Assembly: GCA_024681565.1 (NCBI GenBank)
Contig: JAILAO010000107.1
Location: 1-28,153, forward strand
Direction: 5' to 3'
Source of the DNA: Bacteroidales bacterium
GTDB taxonomy: Bacteria > Bacteroidota > Bacteroidia > Bacteroidales > UBA932
Length of the DNA stretch: 28,153 nt
Made by a program: the position numbers and the translations under genes. Under the pieces are notes generated by a model. The model was not told the origin of the DNA. It searched no databases and was given only the letters and a program-made list of their open reading frames with translations. Shown here in pieces: positions 23,822-28,153 of this stretch (its first letter is position 1; each line of letters begins with the position of its first letter).

Positions 23822-23851
23822 AAAAAAGCTGGCAGAAATGCCAGCTTTTTT
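23822..23851. terminator. Two-way terminator between infB and tRNA-Gln
   Basis: A 13-bp perfect stem, AAAAAAGCTGGCA (23822-23834) with its complement at 23839-23851, closes a GAAA loop. A-run and T-run on both sides let it serve infB on the plus strand and tRNA-Gln on the minus strand. Confidence 0.93.
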
Positions 23852-23853
23852 CG

Positions 23854-23924
23854 TTGAGGTACCAGGATTCGAACCTGGGCAGACAGAACCAAAATCTGTA
23901 GTGCTACCATTACACCATACCTCA
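23854..23924 (-). tRNA. tRNA-Gln (TTG)
   Basis: A 71-base cloverleaf on the minus strand: acceptor TGAGGTA with TACCTCA, D arm GTGT / GCAC, anticodon arm ACAGA-TTTTGGT-TCTGT with anticodon TTG, T arm CCAGG-TTCGAAT-CCTGG. CCA is not encoded (next bases CGA). A terminator follows directly. Confidence 0.95.
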
Positions 23925-23934
23925 ATTCCGGGTG

Positions 23935-23942
23935 CAAAGATA
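23935..23942 (-). promoter_or_regulatory. -7 box of tRNA-Gln
   Basis: Minus-strand TATCTTTG, 10 bases before the tRNA 5' end. It lies in the short gap after tadA, so the tRNA can be made independently of the tadA operon. Confidence 0.65.
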
Positions 23943-23948
23943 GTAAAT

Positions 23949-24383
23949 TTATCTTTTGCTTTTGAAATATTCTTTGACGAGCGTACTACATTCTTCGGCC
24001 AGCAGGCCGGAGCTGATTTCCGTACGCGGATGGAGCAGGGAAGGGGAGAAGAGCGAGTAGCCGCGGCGCGGATCTCCGGCACCGAACACCAGGCGCCCCA
24101 GCTGTGCCCAGCAAAGCGCAGCGGCGCACATCGGACAAGGTTCTACGGTGACATATAGCGTGCATTCGTCGAGATACTTGCCGCCCAGCGCCTCCGTGGC
24201 GGCGGTCAGGGCGATCATTTCGGCGTGAGCCGTAGGATCGTGGAGGCGTTCGGTCATGTTGTGGCCACGGGCGATGATGCGTCCCCGGCACACGACGACG
24301 GCACCGATGGGCACTTCGTCTTCCGACCCGGCCGCTTGCGCTTCGCGCAGGGCTTCCCGCATATATCTTTCTTCGGGATCCAT
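23949..24383 (-). CDS. tadA: tRNA-specific adenosine deaminase TadA
   Basis: The 144-residue enzyme deaminates A34 of tRNA-Arg to inosine. The zinc-site motifs HAE (53-55, Glu55 as proton shuttle) and EPCPMC (81-86) are present, with EVPIGAVVV (23-31) ahead of them. The gene could be read as another small cytidine/deoxycytidylate deaminase, but length, the EVPIGA segment and TxEPCPMC favour TadA. The ATG at 24383 lies one base past the stop of the upstream hydrolase, so it is the second gene of that operon. Confidence 0.93.
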   Translation of the reverse strand: MDPEERYMREALREAQAAGSEDEVPIGAVVVCRGRIIARGHNMTERLHDPTAHAEMIALTAATEALGGKYLDECTLYVTVEPCPMCAAALCWAQLGRLVFGAGDPRRGYSLFSPSLLHPRTEISSGLLAEECSTLVKEYFKSKR

Positions 24384-24384
24384 C

Positions 24385-25290
24385 CTACATCCGCGCCAGA
24401 ATGTCGTCCCAAACGGTCTGCTTGTCCTTCTCGTTGAGGATTTCGTGGCGCATGCCGGGATAGAGTTTGAGCTCCACCTGTTTGTATCCCACCCGGCGCA
24501 TCAGTTCCACAGCCTGCTCCAGTGCCTGGTCGGAGACCCGGCACGGATCTTCTGCACCCGAAATGAAATAGACGGGCATCCCGGGGCGGGACATCTTCCA
24601 TCCTTTGGCGGAATAGCAGTCCTGCATCAGCCCCATCAGGTGGTAGAAACCGTTGGCCGTAAACTGATAGGCACAGAGCGGGTCCTTGTGGTATGCCTCC
24701 AGCAATTCCGGATCGGAGCAGACCCACGCAGCCGGCCATCCTTCCTGCTCGAAGGGTTTGTTGAAGCTGCCGAAAGACATCTTCTGCAGCAGTTTGGGGC
24801 GGTAGTGCCAGCCGCGGAGCCGGCCGTACAGGGAGGCCAGCATCTTACCGGCGCCCTTGGCCGGGTTGTCGGAAGGACAGCCGCAGACGAAGAGCCGGTC
24901 CAGCCGGTCGTCATAGCGCTTGGCGAAACTGCGGACGACCATCGAACCCATGCTGTGGCCGAACAGGGTATAATCCAGTCCCGGCCATTGCCGGCGGATC
25001 CAGTCCGAAACGACGCGGACATCCTCCACCATGGCTTCCCAGCCTCCTTCATAGAGGTATCCCAGGTCTTCGGGTGACTTGACGGAGGCTCCGTGGCCCC
25101 GGTGGTCATGGATGACGCAGACATATCCTTTTTCGGTGAGGAACTCCATGAACGGGATATAGCGCTCTTTGTGTTCACACATGCCGTGAACAAGTTGTAC
25201 GACGCCGCGGGGGTCGGTCTCCGGGGTGCTGACAAGCATCGCCAGCGCCAGTCCGTCGGCGGATGCGGGAAGGGTCATTTCTTTCATCAT
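24385..25290 (-). CDS. Alpha/beta hydrolase, lysophospholipase-like
   Basis: The 301-residue protein has the serine hydrolase fold of the lysophospholipase/monoacylglycerol lipase group. VQLVHGMCEHKERY (31-44) forms the oxyanion region, DHRGHG (62-67) is typical, and the nucleophile elbow GHSMGS puts Ser at 113. Asp248 (GAEDPC) and His282 (GMRHEIL) complete the triad. No signal peptide or membrane helix is seen, so it should be cytoplasmic. The natural ester is unknown. Two ATGs open the frame (25290 and 25287). A -7-like TATCTTCG with one mismatch lies 5 bases upstream. tadA follows after one base. Confidence 0.9.
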   Translation of the reverse strand: MMKEMTLPASADGLALAMLVSTPETDPRGVVQLVHGMCEHKERYIPFMEFLTEKGYVCVIHDHRGHGASVKSPEDLGYLYEGGWEAMVEDVRVVSDWIRRQWPGLDYTLFGHSMGSMVVRSFAKRYDDRLDRLFVCGCPSDNPAKGAGKMLASLYGRLRGWHYRPKLLQKMSFGSFNKPFEQEGWPAAWVCSDPELLEAYHKDPLCAYQFTANGFYHLMGLMQDCYSAKGWKMSRPGMPVYFISGAEDPCRVSDQALEQAVELMRRVGYKQVELKLYPGMRHEILNEKDKQTVWDDILARM

Positions 25291-25317
25291 GCTACGAAGA
25301 TACGATTTTGCAGAAAC

Positions 25318-25353
25318 AAAAAAAAGGGAGGCGCCCTATACAGGGGGCCTCCC
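25318..25353 (-). terminator. Terminator of the susC-susD operon
   Basis: Minus-strand stem of 12 positions with one mismatch (25326-25337 with 25342-25353, loop 25338-25341), followed by eight T (A-run at 25318-25325 on the plus strand). It lies about 50 bases after the susD stop. Confidence 0.85.
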
Positions 25354-25400
25354 ACCCACTAATCAAATTAATTCGTATGACGCGAACTAATTTCTTGCTG

Positions 25401-27194
25401 CTACCAGCCCGGATTCTGGACAAGGTTCGGGTTCTTGTCCATGACGGAGGTAGGATAAGGGAAGAACTCATGTTTGCCTGCCTGGAAACCGACTTTCCAG
25501 TTGGCATCGATGGCCTCGTGTGTATCGATGGTATAGAAACGGCTGTTGGCCTCCGTTCCATTCTCCCATTTGACGGATTCTCCGGATTTCGGTGCTCTGT
25601 AAAGCTTGTCGAAGAGCTTCGGCACGGCCTGGCCGGCTTTCTCCACCTTTCCGGTGTCGCCCCAGCGGACGAGGTCGAACCAGCGGCTGCCTTCGAGCCA
25701 GAGTTCGTAAGACTTCTCTTTCTTGAGAACGTTCATGTCGACGCTGGCGAGTGCTGAGATGCCGGCACGCGTACGGATCTGGTTGACGGCGGTCAATGCA
25801 CCGGCATTGTCTCCGGACTGGAGGCAGGCCTCTGCATAGAGCAGGAGGACTTCCGCGTAACGCATCACGACATTGTTGTTCAGACGGACATTGTTGCCAT
25901 AGGCACCGCTGTCCGTGCTGCGGAGGAGCTGCTTGAAAGGAAGCCAGAAAGACTGTCCGTAGAGACCGTCCTTGACATCGGCGATACCGATCGCCTTGCA
26001 GGCCTTCTTCTCTTCGAGGGTCATGTCATTGACCTTCTTGCCGCCTTCCTCGACAGCGTCGCCGTACACCATGCCATAGACGGCATCGTCAATATGCTTG
26101 ATCGTGGCATCGAAACGATAGGAGTGTCCGTCATTGGCGAAGAACTCGTCGCCGAACCACTGCGGGACACCGAGTCCGCCCCAGCCGTCCACACCGCCGG
26201 TATATTTCGACTGGGGTGCGGCACCGGCTACGAAATGGTCGGAGCGCCAGTTCCAGATATTGGCTTCCATCCAGGTGGAACGCTGGTTGATGCCGCCCCA
26301 GGCAGAAATGCCGGAATTGTACTCGATATTGCTTTCGAAGACTTTCTCCTCGTTGGCGTCACCCTCGATGTGGAAGTTCTGCCAGTATTTCTCGCCCGGA
26401 ACGAGGGCGTACTTGCCGGAGTCGATAACCTTCTTGAGGGCCGTCTTTGCGCCGGAGTAATCCTTGACGAAGAGGAGTGCCTTGCCCTGGAGGGCCCAGG
26501 CGAAGCCCTTGGTCACCTTTACGGCTCCGTCCTTGTCCGTCGTGCTCTTGCGCTCGTCAAGGTCCGTCGCTGCAGCCTCGCATTCGCTGGCGATCCACTT
26601 GTAAAGATCTTCGTGGGACTTGGGATTGTCCGGATCCTGGTCGGAATTGTAGGGGAGACCGTCCGCAATCACGTGGTCGATGAACGGCGGCGTGTTCCAC
26701 AGGGTGGTCAGGATGAAGTAGATATAGGCACGCATGACGCGGGCTTCTGCAACGACGCGCTTGGTCGTAGCGGTGGGACCGCCCTCGGGCAGACCTTCCT
26801 TGAAGTTGTCGATCACAAGGTTGCAGGCATAGTTCGCCAGGAAAAGGCCGGTGTACAGATTGCTCAGCACTTCGCAGCCGGAATCATAGCGGAACTCGTT
26901 GAGGGCTGCCATGTAGTCATTGTCACCGAAGTTGGATCCGGCGGCATACATGTCGTCGCCGCAGTTGTTGATGGCTGCCTTGAGCGGCGTATAGATGAAT
27001 CCGTTGCCGCGGCCGGTGACGTAAGTGGCGAATCTGGCGTAGGCGGCAGCGATCGCCGCCTCTGCATCTTCGTCGGTCTGGTAGAAAGACTCGTAAGCCG
27101 TCACACCCTTCTGCGGGATGTCGAGGTTCTTCTCACAGGAAGCGGCTGTGAAAAGGGCGGCGATTGCGAGAACCGGGAATAATATCTTTTTCAT
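25401..27194 (-). CDS. SusD/RagB-family nutrient-binding lipoprotein
   Basis: The 597-residue protein has a lipoprotein signal MKKILFPVLAIAALFTAASC (Cys20) and the SusD order of segments: NLDIPQKG and TDEDAEAAIAAAYA near the N-terminus, ARVMRAYIYFILTTLWNTPP, later NVVMRYAEVLLLYAEACLQ, LWLEGSRWFDLVRWG, and a C-terminus ending NPNLVQNPGW. It is the surface partner that caps a SusC transporter and helps load glycans or peptides. The substrate cannot be inferred, as no enzyme genes are in view. An alternative ATG at 27215 overlaps the SusC stop as TAATG and would add 7 residues; I prefer 27194 for its standard signal peptide. Confidence 0.93.
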   Translation of the reverse strand: MKKILFPVLAIAALFTAASCEKNLDIPQKGVTAYESFYQTDEDAEAAIAAAYARFATYVTGRGNGFIYTPLKAAINNCGDDMYAAGSNFGDNDYMAALNEFRYDSGCEVLSNLYTGLFLANYACNLVIDNFKEGLPEGGPTATTKRVVAEARVMRAYIYFILTTLWNTPPFIDHVIADGLPYNSDQDPDNPKSHEDLYKWIASECEAAATDLDERKSTTDKDGAVKVTKGFAWALQGKALLFVKDYSGAKTALKKVIDSGKYALVPGEKYWQNFHIEGDANEEKVFESNIEYNSGISAWGGINQRSTWMEANIWNWRSDHFVAGAAPQSKYTGGVDGWGGLGVPQWFGDEFFANDGHSYRFDATIKHIDDAVYGMVYGDAVEEGGKKVNDMTLEEKKACKAIGIADVKDGLYGQSFWLPFKQLLRSTDSGAYGNNVRLNNNVVMRYAEVLLLYAEACLQSGDNAGALTAVNQIRTRAGISALASVDMNVLKKEKSYELWLEGSRWFDLVRWGDTGKVEKAGQAVPKLFDKLYRAPKSGESVKWENGTEANSRFYTIDTHEAIDANWKVGFQAGKHEFFPYPTSVMDKNPNLVQNPGW

Positions 27195-27214
27195 ATTCAG
27201 TATTCTTTTAATCA

Positions 27215-28153
27215 TTAGAACGTCAGATTCACACCGAATACAACCTTCTTGGTGGTAGGATACGAGCCGGAGTCGACACCACGGGAGGTGGAAGCGTTGT
27301 AGGAAGCCGTCTCAGGATCCGCACCGGGATAATTCGTGAAGGTGAAGTAGTCGTCCAGGGAGACGAAGAAGCGGAGATCGCTGATGAACGCCTTTTTGGT
27401 AATCTTCTGGGGCAGCGTGTATCCGAGCTGGATCTGCTTGATCTTGAAGAAAGAACCGTTGAAGATGGCAGCGCTGGAGCTGAAGAAGTCCCAACTGGTG
27501 GCAACCTGCTTCATGTCAGGATATTTGGCATTGGTCACGGCCGGATTGCCATAGGAGTTCTTCCAGAAGGTGGTCAGGCTGTTGACCTTGGGACGGTCGG
27601 CGGAGACCATCAGGTTGTAGATCTCGTTGCCGGCGGCGCCGGTACCGAAGACGATGAGGTCGAGACCCTTCCAGGCGAAGTTGAGCGTGACGCCGTAGGT
27701 GAAACTCGGAATGCCTTCGCCGAGATACTGCTTGTCGTTGTCGGAGACGGTGGCGACGATATTGCCGTCCTTGTCATAATACTGCGGAGCACCCGTTGCC
27801 TGGTCCACGCCCGCATATTTGAAGCCGCGGAAGTACCAGATCGGATAGCCGGATTCGAAGGTGGTGACGAGTTTTTCGTTCAGTCCGCTCACCGGATCGT
27901 TGGTGATCCTGTCCAGGAGGGAGTGGACTTCGAGGACCTCGTTGTGGAGGGTCGAGAAGTTGGTGCTGATGCCATACTGGAAATCACCGATCTGGTCTCT
28001 CCAGGAGAGCTCGAGCTCGACGCCGGTATTGAGAACCTTACCGGCGTTGACCGTCGTGCTGGATACACCGATTTCCGGGAGCGGAGAGATGGAGATGAGC
28101 AGGTCGTTGGTCAGCTTCTTGTACCAGTCGACACCGAGGGTGAGGCGGTTGTG
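27215..28153 (-). CDS. SusC/RagA-family TonB-dependent transporter, C-terminal part
   Basis: The frame is open to the window edge, giving 312 residues of the C-terminal barrel. Typical SusC segments are present: LGVDWYKKLTNDLL, NAGKVLNTGVELELSWRD, FQYGISTNFSTLHNEV, the YPIWYFRGFKYAGVDQATG stretch, PSFTYGVTLNFAWKGLDL, FFKIKQIQLGYTLPQ, FVSLDDYFTFTNYPGADPE, and the terminal FGVNLTF with final Phe. The ATG at 27892 is internal. SusC forms the outer-membrane channel for the SusD-bound substrate, powered by TonB. susD starts 20 bases after its stop, in the same transcript. Confidence 0.95.
   Translation of the reverse strand, partial: HNRLTLGVDWYKKLTNDLLISISPLPEIGVSSTTVNAGKVLNTGVELELSWRDQIGDFQYGISTNFSTLHNEVLEVHSLLDRITNDPVSGLNEKLVTTFESGYPIWYFRGFKYAGVDQATGAPQYYDKDGNIVATVSDNDKQYLGEGIPSFTYGVTLNFAWKGLDLIVFGTGAAGNEIYNLMVSADRPKVNSLTTFWKNSYGNPAVTNAKYPDMKQVATSWDFFSSSAAIFNGSFFKIKQIQLGYTLPQKITKKAFISDLRFFVSLDDYFTFTNYPGADPETASYNASTSRGVDSGSYPTTKKVVFGVNLTF

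Overview
The window looks like a chromosomal segment of an uncultured, GC-rich Bacteroidales bacterium, possibly gut or rumen associated. Four things point that way. There is a SusC/SusD pair. Core promoters fit the Bacteroidetes pattern TTTG-N19/20-TAnnTTTG. Outer-membrane and lipid A genes are present together with a DUF3078 protein. The prolyl-tRNA synthetase is of the archaeal/eukaryotic-like type. Neither tRNA encodes its CCA end. The genus cannot be named from sequence alone.

Layout. 1-800: the 3' end of an unrecognised gene and a small membrane protein in relatively AT-rich DNA. 900-1260: a GC-rich, hairpin-rich non-coding block, then the initiator tRNA-fMet with a very long trailer hairpin. 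1.3-9.3 kb: housekeeping genes in divergent and convergent pairs (sppA / hisS; DoxX-family protein and tmk / folP; CPBP protease and nucleotidyltransferase / ftsB-divIC). 9.3-12.7 kb: a leftward run tilS, DUF3078 protein, proS. 12.8-19.0 kb: a rightward run with a Tyr/Trp-repeat lipoprotein, a FadL-like porin, lpxD (broken by one extra G), lpxC, lpxA and a WbqC-like gene, so mostly envelope and lipid A synthesis. 19.0-23.9 kb: a small lipoprotein on the left strand, then rimP-nusA-infB behind an attenuator-like leader. 23.85-28.15 kb: leftward tRNA-Gln, an operon of alpha/beta hydrolase and tadA, and a susC-susD operon cut by the window edge.

I see no phage, IS element, CRISPR array, toxin-antitoxin pair or defence island, and no clearly new multi-gene system. 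The unusual features lie inside ordinary genes. RimP, TilS and LpxC each end where relatives carry a further C-terminal domain. IF-2 has Pro in place of the P-loop Thr. lpxD has a one-base frameshift in a G run. FolP has an altered Ser-Arg-Lys loop. Four divergent gene pairs are driven by closely packed, nearly symmetric -7 boxes. Several ATGs lie only 4-9 bases from a -7 box, which suggests leaderless or nearly leaderless mRNAs.
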